Positions 1-8,707 of a DNA stretch of 19,267 nt are shown here, one piece after another. Position 1 is the stretch's first letter. The number at the start of each line of letters is the position of its first letter. Both the position numbers and the translations under genes were made by a program. The notes beneath the pieces are model-generated. The model was not told the DNA's origin. It searched no databases and saw only the letters and a list, made by a program, of their open reading frames with translations. This stretch comes from SAT2750 sp964476375 (lineage in GTDB: Bacteria > Planctomycetota > Planctomycetia > Pirellulales > Pirellulaceae), in assembly GCA_964476375.1 (NCBI GenBank), contig CAYYZW010000132.1, positions 1-19,267 of the forward strand. Direction: 5' to 3'.

Positions 1-114
1 GGATCATCGCCCGGATCGGGGGTTCCTTCCGGATCATCGCCCGGTTCGGGGGTTCCTTCCGGATCATCGCCCGGCTCGGGGGTTCCTTCCGGATCGTCGC
101 CCGGCTCCCCTTCC
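1..114 (-). repeat. 30-bp in-frame tandem repeat encoding EGTPEPGDDP
   Basis: Three full 30-bp units (1-30, 31-60, 61-90) are followed by a shortened 24-bp copy (91-114). They encode a decapeptide EGTP(E/D)PGDDP, the short copy giving EGEPGDDP. Unit differences are single substitutions, two of which are silent. The array continues past the left edge, so its copy number is unknown. It forms an acidic, Pro/Gly-rich, probably disordered linker after the coiled coil. Confidence 0.9.
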
Positions 115-2726
115 TGGGGCATCTCTTCTGCAGCTGGTGCCTGGGACGGTTGTTCACCCTCCTCGATCTGCTGCGCCGCTTCTTCCAGCTGGTCCGCAGC
201 CTGCTGGGCATCATCGGCCGCCTGTTCCAGTTCCCCTTGCTCGATTTCTTCCAGGGTTTCCTCCGGCTTGGAAGCCAGCTGAAGCGGCTCATCGTCCGGC
301 TCTGCCAGGTTTTCCGCCTGCTGGACCTGTTCATCCAGTGCCGCAGCTTCTTCGGCAATTTCCTGCTGTTGCTGGAGAATCTGCTCGGCCAGTTGTTCGC
401 GGATATCCTGGGGTTCTTCCTGCTGCAGCTGTTCAGTGAATTCCGCCAGTTGCTCCTGCTGCTCGGCCAGGTCGGCAGCCGTTTCAGCGAGTTCCTGGGC
501 CGTTTCCAGTTGCTGCTGGAAAAGCTCTTCGAGTGTTTGTGCATTCTGCTCAATCGTCTCGGCGATATCCTCGTTCAATGCACTTTGCTCTTCGAACAGT
601 TCACTCGGCAGCTGTGAATTCTCTTCCGGTTGCTGGGCCAGTTCCTCCAGGAGGTCGGAAATCTCTTCCTGCTGGCTTGCCAGGTCACGAAGATCGGAAA
701 TCCGCTGGATTTTCTTCCAGAGTTCATCCAGGTCTTCGATCAATTTCTTGGTTCGCTCGATCGCTGAAAGCAGATGCATGTCACTCGTCTTGCCATGCTC
801 GGCCCGCTGCTTGGGACGATCCGTCAGCTTGACCTGTCCCGCATGGTCCCGGGCCAGCGTGACATCGGTATCGGCCAGGTCGACAACCTCGGGAGCGAGG
901 GCAGCAAAGCTGGTTACCGGCAGCACATCGCCCAGGTCCCGCAGACGTTGTTCCACCTCGGCGTCCTGTTCCCTTACATCATCGATAATGGCGACCAGTT
1001 CCTCCGCAAGCGTGCCGCGCACCTCGAGCTCTTCTTCCCAGTTCGTTGTTGTGCCCTGGGTCTGCTCAAGTTGCTCAAGGATCTCTGTCAGTTCCTTGCG
1101 TATCCCCTCGTAATCCTCGGCTGCCCGTTTTTCAAAATACGATTCCGCAGTTTCATCGAGCGTGATAGTGATCACGTTACTGAGTCCCTGCTGGGGTCCC
1201 TCGAGATTCTCTGGAAGGTTATCTCGCACTCGCAGCTGGACACTCACCTTGCGTGCGGCGGAGAGTTCCATCCGCCCCAGGTTCAGGACAGTCTGGCCCT
1301 TTTGGGAACCGGCGACGATTCCCGGCAGCGTAATCGGGTTTGCCACCGCATCGGCATCATCAATGGAGGTCATGACATCGGCATTGGCGATGCCGTAATC
1401 ATCATCCACCAGGTAACCGATGGGCAGCAGGTCATTGGGTTTCAACCGCAGCTGGGTGCCGGTCGGATCAACGACTCGCACCGTGGGAGACTTGTCCCTC
1501 TGGGCCTTGACGTAGTACTTCTGCGCCCAGTTCTCGAAGGTATGTTCATCGACAAGCTGCAGCGACCAGCGTCGTCCGGCAACCATCTGCTCGGTAAGCG
1601 GAAATGTCCAGGAATAGGCCATGCCATCACTGCTTCCGGTCGGTTCTCCCACAGCAACCGGGCGATCATCCACCAGCAGCGTGGCATTGTCCAGCGGCGT
1701 GTTCACTTCAGCCGTGACAGTCACCTGGGTCCCGATCGGACCGACGATATCGCCGGAGGAATCCTGGTCGACAAAATCCGGCTTGAGCGTGTAGTCCGGA
1801 TAGTCATACCTGACGATCAACTGTCCCACGGCCGGCCGCGGGACCACGGTAACGTGGTAATAACGTGTCAGTGCACCACCGGCATAAATCCGGTAGCGGA
1901 ATCCCTCATTGACCGCGGGAATGGTCATGGTGAAGCGATGGCGGCCCTGCTTGTCATGAGACATGGCCTGCATCCGATTCGTCGATTCGTTCCCATCCGC
2001 GCCGACAATACGAAGCTCTGATTTCTGGACTCGCAGGTCCGGGACAGCAACCTCGATACGTACCGAATCCCCGGCGGCCACGGTGGTATCACCGGGGATG
2101 ATCACCATGTCGACCGCCTGCATATTGTCGGTATTGACGAAGGGGACCACCAGGCGACTCACCAGGCGGAACGTCTGGCGTGGCCAGAGCATCATCGTGA
2201 CGGTCAGCACACCGGAGAGGACAAGCATCACGGTGAAAACTCGTCGGGCTGCCTTGAAACTGAATTCCCGCCGTGGGTCGACCGTCAGGGCCTGGCCACT
2301 CGCTTCCCGGGCCAACTCGGTGATCAAGGCGGCACTTCCTCTTAAATCCGTCGAGTCTGAAGTGGTCAACAATTCCACGGCAGAACTGAGTCGTTCTTCC
2401 AGTTCAGGGTGCCGCAGTTCAATCATGCGAGCAATCCCTGCAAGGCTGAAGCTATGCGAGAGGGGACGAACCAGGAAAATGTACACGCTGGCCAGCACGC
2501 CACCGAGCAGGCAACTGGAGAGAATAATACGAGGAGCCACGGTAAATATTGTCACCGAGGCATCCACAGCCATGCCCACCAGGAGCATCATCACGGCGAC
2601 ACTCAAAACCGCGAGAATTCCCTTCACGCACATGATCATCCGTGCACGGCGTATAAGCTGGGAAAGTCGCTTCTCGAGTTGCTGAGGAAGATCCCGTGAT
2701 TGCGATTCAACGCTGAGCGTACTCAT
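1..2726 (-). CDS. DUF4175-like membrane protein with long Gln/Glu coiled coil (3' end outside window)
   Basis: The frame is open from ATG 2726 to the left edge (908 codons, no stop). Predicted membrane helices lie near residues 31-53, 62-86 and 162-181. Between helices 2 and 3 is the segment 'HPELEERLSSAVELL', typical of planctomycetal DUF4175-like proteins. Residues about 185-520 look like beta-rich Ig-like modules, including 'VVPRPAVGQLIVRYDYPDY'. From about 529 to 860 the protein is a Gln/Glu/Leu-rich coiled coil. It then enters tandem EGTPEPGDDP repeats that reach the window edge. Its ATG overlaps the stop of the upstream VWA gene as ATGA, so translation is probably coupled and this is the last visible gene of the MoxR operon. 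By family analogy it is a large envelope-spanning structural protein; no enzymatic motif was seen. The family assignment comes from remembered sequence patterns, not a search. The true C-terminus and total length are unknown. Confidence 0.8.
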   Translation of the reverse strand, partial: MSTLSVESQSRDLPQQLEKRLSQLIRRARMIMCVKGILAVLSVAVMMLLVGMAVDASVTIFTVAPRIILSSCLLGGVLASVYIFLVRPLSHSFSLAGIARMIELRHPELEERLSSAVELLTTSDSTDLRGSAALITELAREASGQALTVDPRREFSFKAARRVFTVMLVLSGVLTVTMMLWPRQTFRLVSRLVVPFVNTDNMQAVDMVIIPGDTTVAAGDSVRIEVAVPDLRVQKSELRIVGADGNESTNRMQAMSHDKQGRHRFTMTIPAVNEGFRYRIYAGGALTRYYHVTVVPRPAVGQLIVRYDYPDYTLKPDFVDQDSSGDIVGPIGTQVTVTAEVNTPLDNATLLVDDRPVAVGEPTGSSDGMAYSWTFPLTEQMVAGRRWSLQLVDEHTFENWAQKYYVKAQRDKSPTVRVVDPTGTQLRLKPNDLLPIGYLVDDDYGIANADVMTSIDDADAVANPITLPGIVAGSQKGQTVLNLGRMELSAARKVSVQLRVRDNLPENLEGPQQGLSNVITITLDETAESYFEKRAAEDYEGIRKELTEILEQLEQTQGTTTNWEEELEVRGTLAEELVAIIDDVREQDAEVEQRLRDLGDVLPVTSFAALAPEVVDLADTDVTLARDHAGQVKLTDRPKQRAEHGKTSDMHLLSAIERTKKLIEDLDELWKKIQRISDLRDLASQQEEISDLLEELAQQPEENSQLPSELFEEQSALNEDIAETIEQNAQTLEELFQQQLETAQELAETAADLAEQQEQLAEFTEQLQQEEPQDIREQLAEQILQQQQEIAEEAAALDEQVQQAENLAEPDDEPLQLASKPEETLEEIEQGELEQAADDAQQAADQLEEAAQQIEEGEQPSQAPAAEEMPQEGEPGDDPEGTPEPGDDPEGTPEPGDDPEGTPDPGDD

Positions 2727-5700
2727 ACTAATCCTCCACGTTTTCGAACACACCATTCCACCGTCACAGCCAGGACAAGCAGGGCCAGGAGAATCCATGA
2801 ATCCCAGATCGTACGGCGTAACTCTTCCTTATAGTTTAAGGTGCCTGTTCCGAACGTGTCTAGAACATTTGACATCCGACCGGCATCATAAACCGCACCA
2901 CCGCTCAAGTTGCTCCAGCGGGCCAGGTTTTCAAGGTCAACGGTCGTTTCGTTGAGCTCCTGGGCGTCTATTTCTACCGGAAACAGGCTAATTCGCGTTT
3001 CCACCTCATCGACCCCCTCCCCGGCCAGAACGGCCTTCGCCTCGGGGCTATCGAGGACAAGCCGGAACTCGCCCTCGCCGTTGAGATTTCCGATCGCGAC
3101 ACGGTACATTCCGTTGCTGTCCGGCACCTGCTTGAGTAATTCCGAGAGTATCAGCTTGTCGTCCTGGTAGACGCGCACCATCGCCTTCTCATCTACCAGC
3201 GGCGCTGCATAAGAGTCCGTGATCCGGGCACTCACCGTGACCGGTTCACCCACCTGGTAAACCGCCTTGTTGGTACCGAGCCGGACCAGCCCGGTTCCGG
3301 CCTGGAGTTTTTCTGCCTCGGCCCATCGAAGGATCTGCCCCCAGAGCTTGTGGTGAAAACGGTCGCCGGTCCGGTACCTCAGCCGCCAGGTACGGTCCGT
3401 GTTAAGCATCATCACGCGTCCCGCTCCCATTTTCTGGATTGTCACCAGGGCATGGTCTCTCTCGTACTGTTGCTGACGAGCCTGGCGCTGCTCTGCCTGG
3501 TCGGGAGACTCCTCCTCCACGGCCTCAAGCTCCTGGGACGCTTCTGTCCTGGCATAGGCCAGCACGACCGCTGCCGGCTTGGTCGCCAGAATCTCGTGAC
3601 GCCAGTAGAGTGGTGGAACCGATTCCCAGAACTCGCGATTTTCCTCGTAATCCTCCCCCTGCTGCATGATCGTGTGCCGGTAACCAACCCGGGTCAGGGC
3701 AAGCTGGTAGGGTTCATCGGTCGCTGGCGTGACCGGTTCGGCGCTGGCCTCGAAGGTATGCGGCAAGAGGTCTGCCAGGACCGTGCCATCAAAGGCGTGG
3801 GGCATAAAAAACCGGCCGGCAATAACAACCAGTGCCCCTCCGCGCCGGTTCACGAAACGGTCAAGGATTTCCAGCGTCTCGGTTCCAAGCATCTGGGGTG
3901 AGATGTCCCCCAGCACGACCACGTCAAACTTGAACCATTCCTCCTGGCTCTCCGGCAGCAGGGTCGCTTCAATTTCCTCGTCCGCACGGGAAACCGAGGC
4001 CGCAACCTGGGGAACATCGACCACGTCCGCCAGCCTGTCAGGCTGGAGCAGTACCGTTTGCAACTGCACCGACGTGTCGCGCCCTGCCAGCAAGGTCCGC
4101 AGGTAACGGTATTCCCAGCGGGGACGGCTTTCGACAATCAATACCTGCGTCCGGTCATCGGTCACCGAGACCCGCACTTCTCGCTGGTTATTGGAACTGA
4201 AGGCGTCGTTCTCCACGCTGTCCGCCTGGATCGGTTCAATCACCACCTGGTAGACCTTCAGGCCTTCCTCGGTCGGCACATCGTTCAAACGAACTGTCTG
4301 CAGGAGTTCATCCTGGACCACGCTCAGCGTCTGTTCATCAACGGTCTCTCCTCCCCTGACGAGCTTGACTCGTACCTGGCGACCGCTCATCCCGGTCAGC
4401 TTGACCCGGGCATTGACACTGAACTGGTCATCCACCAGCACCGTCGGGTTCGATTCCACATCCAGCACGGCTGCATCGACCGGGGGCCGAACACTTCCCA
4501 CCACCAGGGCAGAAACCGGCACGCCGGCTGACCCGAGCTGGCGGATTGCCTTGTCCATATCCCCGGTGGCATTATGACGACCGTCCCCGACCACCAGCAC
4601 TCCTGAAAGTTGCTCGGCAGGAATATCTTTTCTGGCCTTGTCCAGTGCCCTGGCCAGGTCGGTCACCAGCCGCTGGGGATCACTGACTGGATCGTCCGGC
4701 GGCTGCTCGTCCCCGGCTGGCTGCTCGTCCCCGGCTGGCTGCTCCTCCCCGGCTGGCTGCTCCTCCCCGGCTGGCTGCTCCTCCCCGGCTGGCTGCTCCT
4801 CCCCGGCAGCTGGAGAATCTTCCCAGTCACCTGCATCCAGCAGGCTAACCTCGGAATGAAAGCGATAGAGTCTCGGCGTGTATTTTCCACTGATCAGGTC
4901 GATCACGCCCTCTCTCTTTTGATCCTCGCCCGAGAGCAGCCCACGGGCCAGGGCCGCCCGCGTCTGACCAACCAGCTGATCTATCTGCTGCCTTTTCTCC
5001 TCGGGCAGCGAGGCCATGTAACTGCGGTCGACCTGGTCAATCAGAAGACGCGAGAGGGCCACGCTCCCTCGCAACTGGTCAGAAATTCCTTTCAAATGAC
5101 CCACCACGTCCTGCACCAAACGCTGCGGGTTCCCTTCGCGGCCGAGGATACCCTCCAGTTCCACCATCCGGGCGACCACCTTGCTTCGCAGTTGTTCTCG
5201 CAACCGTTTCACATAAACGGTGCTCTCTTCATTCAGTTGCAGCGAACCCTGTTGCAGTTGATCCATCCGCTGCAACTGGACATTGATATCCTGGCGTCCC
5301 TGCTTGACCACGCGTCCAAGGGCATCAACAGCGACCGACCATGCTTCTCCCTTGTCTTGCTCGTCATCTGCAAACAGGGCATCCATGGCACCTGCTTCAT
5401 TGGCAAATCCCTCACCCACCCCAAACAGGTCGGCTGCCAGCGATGTCAGGTCGTAGGGCAACTCCTGTTCCCCCGGGGCAAAGGCAGCCACCATCTGCAG
5501 TTTTTCGCTATCGGTAAGCTGCTTGTCGACGATGTGCATCGATGCAGAATCGTCGAGCAACACGGCAATGAAACGTTCATGGGTCTTCTCCTCGGTCCGT
5601 GTGAGGACCGGCTGCATCAGGATCAAGGTAACCAGCACGACCATCGTCACGCGCAAGGCGGCAAGCAGGTTTCCCTCGCGCGGCGTCACGATCTGTCTTT

Positions 5701-6007
5701 CCAGCTGGTAGAGCGCCAACACGGTTTCCACGCCGGCAGCCATCACCAGGGCCATCCACCAGGGCGACCAGGCCGTCTGGAAGACGACAACCTGTCCCAG
5801 GAGCTGAAAGACAAACCAGCAGGTTCCCGTGCCGATCACAACCCGCACCATCCAGGAAATGACCGAGACCGGGCGGGTTCCCGGAAGCAGGCCCTGCCAG
5901 CGATGCCCAGCCCACCAGGCAACGCCCAGCAGGACGGTGACCAGCAGGATCGACCAGATTGGCCAGCCCTGGGAAAGAAGATCGGTCGTCTGTGCTACCA
6001 GTTGCAT
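2723..6007 (-). CDS. Large membrane-anchored VWA / GATase-like protein with split VWA domain
   Basis: The product is 1094 aa. Four hydrophobic segments (about 17-35, 47-72, 82-101, 114-133) are followed by 'AVLLDDSASM', a MIDAS-type DxSxS at D152-S154-S156. The next ~310 residues are helical and charged, and end in AGEEQP hexapeptide repeats (about 400-436). VWA-like sequence resumes near 440-490 with 'LVTDLARALDKA', 'GVLVVGDGRHN' and 'GVPVSALVVG'. Beta-rich modules follow. Residues about 620-735 ('VLIVESRPRWEYRYL', 'FDVVVLGDIS') resemble the class I glutamine-amidotransferase-like fold common in such proteins; no catalytic Cys is evident. A last membrane helix lies near 1066-1086. ATG 6007 is preceded by AGGA, 14 bp after the BatA-type gene. 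The probable role is a membrane VWA partner of the MoxR ATPase. Inside versus outside placement of the domains is inferred, not shown. Confidence 0.88.
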   Translation of the reverse strand: MQLVAQTTDLLSQGWPIWSILLVTVLLGVAWWAGHRWQGLLPGTRPVSVISWMVRVVIGTGTCWFVFQLLGQVVVFQTAWSPWWMALVMAAGVETVLALYQLERQIVTPREGNLLAALRVTMVVLVTLILMQPVLTRTEEKTHERFIAVLLDDSASMHIVDKQLTDSEKLQMVAAFAPGEQELPYDLTSLAADLFGVGEGFANEAGAMDALFADDEQDKGEAWSVAVDALGRVVKQGRQDINVQLQRMDQLQQGSLQLNEESTVYVKRLREQLRSKVVARMVELEGILGREGNPQRLVQDVVGHLKGISDQLRGSVALSRLLIDQVDRSYMASLPEEKRQQIDQLVGQTRAALARGLLSGEDQKREGVIDLISGKYTPRLYRFHSEVSLLDAGDWEDSPAAGEEQPAGEEQPAGEEQPAGEEQPAGDEQPAGDEQPPDDPVSDPQRLVTDLARALDKARKDIPAEQLSGVLVVGDGRHNATGDMDKAIRQLGSAGVPVSALVVGSVRPPVDAAVLDVESNPTVLVDDQFSVNARVKLTGMSGRQVRVKLVRGGETVDEQTLSVVQDELLQTVRLNDVPTEEGLKVYQVVIEPIQADSVENDAFSSNNQREVRVSVTDDRTQVLIVESRPRWEYRYLRTLLAGRDTSVQLQTVLLQPDRLADVVDVPQVAASVSRADEEIEATLLPESQEEWFKFDVVVLGDISPQMLGTETLEILDRFVNRRGGALVVIAGRFFMPHAFDGTVLADLLPHTFEASAEPVTPATDEPYQLALTRVGYRHTIMQQGEDYEENREFWESVPPLYWRHEILATKPAAVVLAYARTEASQELEAVEEESPDQAEQRQARQQQYERDHALVTIQKMGAGRVMMLNTDRTWRLRYRTGDRFHHKLWGQILRWAEAEKLQAGTGLVRLGTNKAVYQVGEPVTVSARITDSYAAPLVDEKAMVRVYQDDKLILSELLKQVPDSNGMYRVAIGNLNGEGEFRLVLDSPEAKAVLAGEGVDEVETRISLFPVEIDAQELNETTVDLENLARWSNLSGGAVYDAGRMSNVLDTFGTGTLNYKEELRRTIWDSWILLALLVLAVTVEWCVRKRGGLV
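4701..4808 (-). repeat. 18-bp in-frame tandem repeat encoding (A)GEEQP / GDEQP
   Basis: Six consecutive 18-bp units occupy 4701-4808: 4701-4718, 4719-4736, 4737-4754, 4755-4772, 4773-4790 and 4791-4808. The two at the low-coordinate end carry a G where the others carry C, giving GDEQP instead of GEEQP. They lie inside the VWA insertion of the 1094-aa protein and encode an acidic, Pro/Gln hexapeptide array. The near-perfect identity suggests recent expansion or a copy-number-variable locus. Confidence 0.95.
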
Positions 6008-6021
6008 TGCATCCTCATGCC

Positions 6022-8631
6022 TCAGGAGTTACGGACTGTTTCAAGCATCTGCTGCGCCCGCTCCCGAAAGCTGCTTAGTCTTTCTCCCTCGGAAACAAAT
6101 TCCACCTTTTCCTCCGCCCCGGTTTTTCGCTGCCTGGCAATCCAACGCGTCACGAAACACTCGGCCAGCAGGATCAGCAGGGCCGCAACCGCCAGGTACT
6201 TCCAGAGCTCATGACCGGGAACTTCATCGATCACCGCGGCAATCAACTCCTGGTCATCGGCGGCTGAAAAATATTCGACGTTCTGGCCGATCGCGGCCTG
6301 GTCGGTATCACTGAGCAGTTCCAGGCGGCTTTCCTCCGCAGCCCGGGTCACCGACAGTGGAAGCGGGGGACTGCTGCCGGATGGCTGGGATACGGGCTTG
6401 AGTTCCTGCAGGTCCCGGTCCAGTGACCCGGGGAGCTGGAGCTGGTAAATACCGGGCTGGTCCACTCCCACCAGCGTCACCACCAGCCGGTCCTGCTGGA
6501 CTTCCACGGTTCCCTGCTGGAGTGCCCCATCGGGCGTGGTGAGGTCGGCGATCAGCCGGTTGGTCTCATCTGTCTCATCTGTCTCATCTGTCTCATCTGG
6601 TTCCCCTGGCTCCTGGGGTTCATCCCCGTTTGATCGGCGGGGGATATCGAAGCGGACGACCGCACGTTGTTCGTAATTGAGCGGTACCAGGTCGGGCGAG
6701 GCAAGGTGGTACGTCAGTTCATGGACCATCGGCAGGAAGGAAAAGAGGGTCGGCAGGTTGCTGTCATCGACGTCGACCGAGAGACTGGTCACGATAACCC
6801 GGCCAAACCCGGCATCACTTTCCACCAGCAGGGGGAGACCATTTTCCAGCAGCATCCCAATTGAGCTCCTGGCATCATTCGGATCAATTTCCAGTTCCCA
6901 GTAAGCCGCAACACTGGTGGATGCGAGATCCGAATGGCCCTCAGCAGCAACTTTCTGCATCGCCGCATGACGGACATTCTCGGTCGAGATCCCGAATTGC
7001 CGGTCCTGCTCCACTGTTTTCCTCTCCTTCAGTCCGGCTGGAAGAACCTTCCGGCCATCCGGGAGTTTCCACTCGTTATAAAACCCTGCTTCGGCGCGGC
7101 CTCCCGGGGCAATCCAGCGCCCGCCACCGGCGGCCACGAAACGTCCCAGGGCGTCTGCGACCGGAGCTCCCAGCCGGGGAACATCAGCCAGGATTACCAC
7201 CCGGTAATCCTCCAGCGGGGCATCCTCACCCAGGTCTGGAGCAGCCACCACGTCGACCTCCACCAGGGGCGGATTTTGTTCGGCCGCGATCTCTGCCTCC
7301 CCCGGTTCCCCCTCCTGCTCGTTGGCGGCCGAGGAGAGATCAAAGGGTGGGGCCAGGGCCAGTTGCAGGAACATCGTCCCGCCAAAATCATCCTTGCTGC
7401 CACTGTTCCCGTCCACGATCAACACCGGCAGGGAAGGAACGACCTGGATCACATGGTGGGTTTCGTTATCCACCTCCATATCATCGTTGGTAATCACCGT
7501 GGTGGTGACTGCGTAGGTCCCCGCTTTCTCGAACTGGTGATCCAGTTTCACCTCGACCGACTCACCCGGTTGCACCGGCCCCACCGGCACGGTCGTGGTG
7601 ACTCCCCCGGCGATCCGGAATTCCACACCCTCCGGTTCCACTTCCTCGGTTCCGGTATTTTCCACGGTCACGCCGATCGTGACCGACCGATCTCGCCCGA
7701 TAAGCGTGCGGGAGGGCTGTACGTGATGGACTGCAAGATTGCGGTAGGCGCGTGGCATATCGAGAAAACGTGTTACCAGCCGTGGTGATGTGGGAAGCTT
7801 GTCCAGTACGCTGGCGACGAACTGCCAGCGCTGCATGTCCTCGGTTTCCCAGCCAAAGCGATGCCTGTCCGAGAGAATAACGATCTTCTTGGCAGCGTGG
7901 TCACCCCGCGAGAGCGAGTTCACCGCGGCCACGGTAGCATCCACCACCTGCATGGTGCCTCCTACCGGCTCAAGATCATCCAGTTTCTCGATAATATCAC
8001 TGCGGGCACTAACCGGCTGGGGCGTCACAACATGGGGGGTACTTCCTGCCACGATGACTGTCACATGGTCTTCCTCTCCCAGGTTGTCCATCAACAGGTG
8101 AGCCTGATCAATTGCCCGTTTGAAATTCGAGAGGTCACCAATCTCGATTCGCATGGAATCCGAACCATCAATAATGATGGCGACATCCTGTTCGGCGCCC
8201 CCTTTCCACTTTTCCAGCTGGAGCATGCGTTCCGCCTGGGTCGCCATCACCACCGCCACCGCCACCAGGGCGCCGGCGGCATACAGGAACCAGCGCCAGC
8301 GACGGCTGCGAGCCAGGATCGTGGTAACAGCCAAAAGGACAGCAGAAAGCAGGACCAGCGGAAGCATCAGCAGCCAGGAAATCCCAGGCTGGACAGGGGA
8401 GAAGGGACGGGCAATGGCCAGCACCAGTGCCGCCAGCAGCAGGCAACGCAGCGCCATCAGGATCGCCTCCTCGATCAACACCCGGCGCTTGCGATGGATT
8501 AACGAGTCAAGCAGGAACTGCATGGCTCCCCATTCCACCACCTTGGCCTTGCGCCGGTTAAAGAGATGGATGATGATCGGGATACTGACCGCTGCCAGTC
8601 CTGCCAGGATAAAGGTGTTGAGAAATGTCAT
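6022..8631 (-). CDS. BatA-type membrane VWA domain protein
   Basis: The product is 869 aa. The N-terminus ('IPIIIHLFNRRKAKVVEWGA', then 'IEEAILMALRCLLLAALVL') matches the BatA N-terminal membrane domain that precedes VWA domains in Bacteroides aerotolerance proteins. Further hydrophobic segments lie near 85-105 and 115-131. The VWA domain starts at 'VAIIIDGSDSM', with MIDAS residues D155, S157 and S159, and continues with 'GGTMQVVDATVAAV' and 'KKIVILSDRHRFGW'. Beta-rich modules, a GATase-like stretch ('LVEVDVVAAPDLGEDAP', 'DYRVVILADVPRLG'), a DET repeat linker and a C-terminal helix (about 809-830) with a ~39-residue basic/acidic tail follow. ATG 8631 has GGGAG upstream; the DUF58 gene ends 76 bp before. 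By analogy it is a metal-dependent adhesion-type scaffold remodelled by MoxR. Its substrate cannot be told from sequence. Confidence 0.9.
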   Translation of the reverse strand: MTFLNTFILAGLAAVSIPIIIHLFNRRKAKVVEWGAMQFLLDSLIHRKRRVLIEEAILMALRCLLLAALVLAIARPFSPVQPGISWLLMLPLVLLSAVLLAVTTILARSRRWRWFLYAAGALVAVAVVMATQAERMLQLEKWKGGAEQDVAIIIDGSDSMRIEIGDLSNFKRAIDQAHLLMDNLGEEDHVTVIVAGSTPHVVTPQPVSARSDIIEKLDDLEPVGGTMQVVDATVAAVNSLSRGDHAAKKIVILSDRHRFGWETEDMQRWQFVASVLDKLPTSPRLVTRFLDMPRAYRNLAVHHVQPSRTLIGRDRSVTIGVTVENTGTEEVEPEGVEFRIAGGVTTTVPVGPVQPGESVEVKLDHQFEKAGTYAVTTTVITNDDMEVDNETHHVIQVVPSLPVLIVDGNSGSKDDFGGTMFLQLALAPPFDLSSAANEQEGEPGEAEIAAEQNPPLVEVDVVAAPDLGEDAPLEDYRVVILADVPRLGAPVADALGRFVAAGGGRWIAPGGRAEAGFYNEWKLPDGRKVLPAGLKERKTVEQDRQFGISTENVRHAAMQKVAAEGHSDLASTSVAAYWELEIDPNDARSSIGMLLENGLPLLVESDAGFGRVIVTSLSVDVDDSNLPTLFSFLPMVHELTYHLASPDLVPLNYEQRAVVRFDIPRRSNGDEPQEPGEPDETDETDETDETNRLIADLTTPDGALQQGTVEVQQDRLVVTLVGVDQPGIYQLQLPGSLDRDLQELKPVSQPSGSSPPLPLSVTRAAEESRLELLSDTDQAAIGQNVEYFSAADDQELIAAVIDEVPGHELWKYLAVAALLILLAECFVTRWIARQRKTGAEEKVEFVSEGERLSSFRERAQQMLETVRNS
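6563..6598 (-). repeat. 9-bp tandem repeat encoding (DET)n
   Basis: Four perfect copies of gtctcatct (plus-strand reading) encode DETDETDETDET near residues 678-690 of the BatA-type protein. They sit in a Pro/Glu/Asp-rich linker following 'NGDEPQEPGEP'. Perfect identity over 36 bp suggests slippage-prone DNA; each step would add or remove three residues without a frameshift. Confidence 0.93.
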
Positions 8632-8707
8632 GGCGCCGCTCCCGCCGGCATGAACAGGAGAGAAACCTGCCCGATCCGCATTCTGCCGTTGGCCATGGGA
8701 AGACGAG

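Noticed and set aside
1..114. Regular 30-bp repeats considered as a CRISPR array
   Set aside because: The units are directly adjacent with no spacers and encode an in-frame decapeptide.
774..2021. Long plus-strand open frame (415 codons) opposite the DUF4175-like gene
   Set aside because: Its translation is His/Arg/Gly-rich with no family features, while the minus strand gives a continuous membrane / beta / coiled-coil protein. It is a shadow of GC-rich codon use.
4610..6214. Plus-strand open frame of 534 codons opposite the VWA gene
   Set aside because: Translation is Leu/Pro/Gln/His-rich and includes the reverse reading of the 18-bp repeat. It crosses the boundary of two well-supported minus-strand genes and has no recognisable domain.
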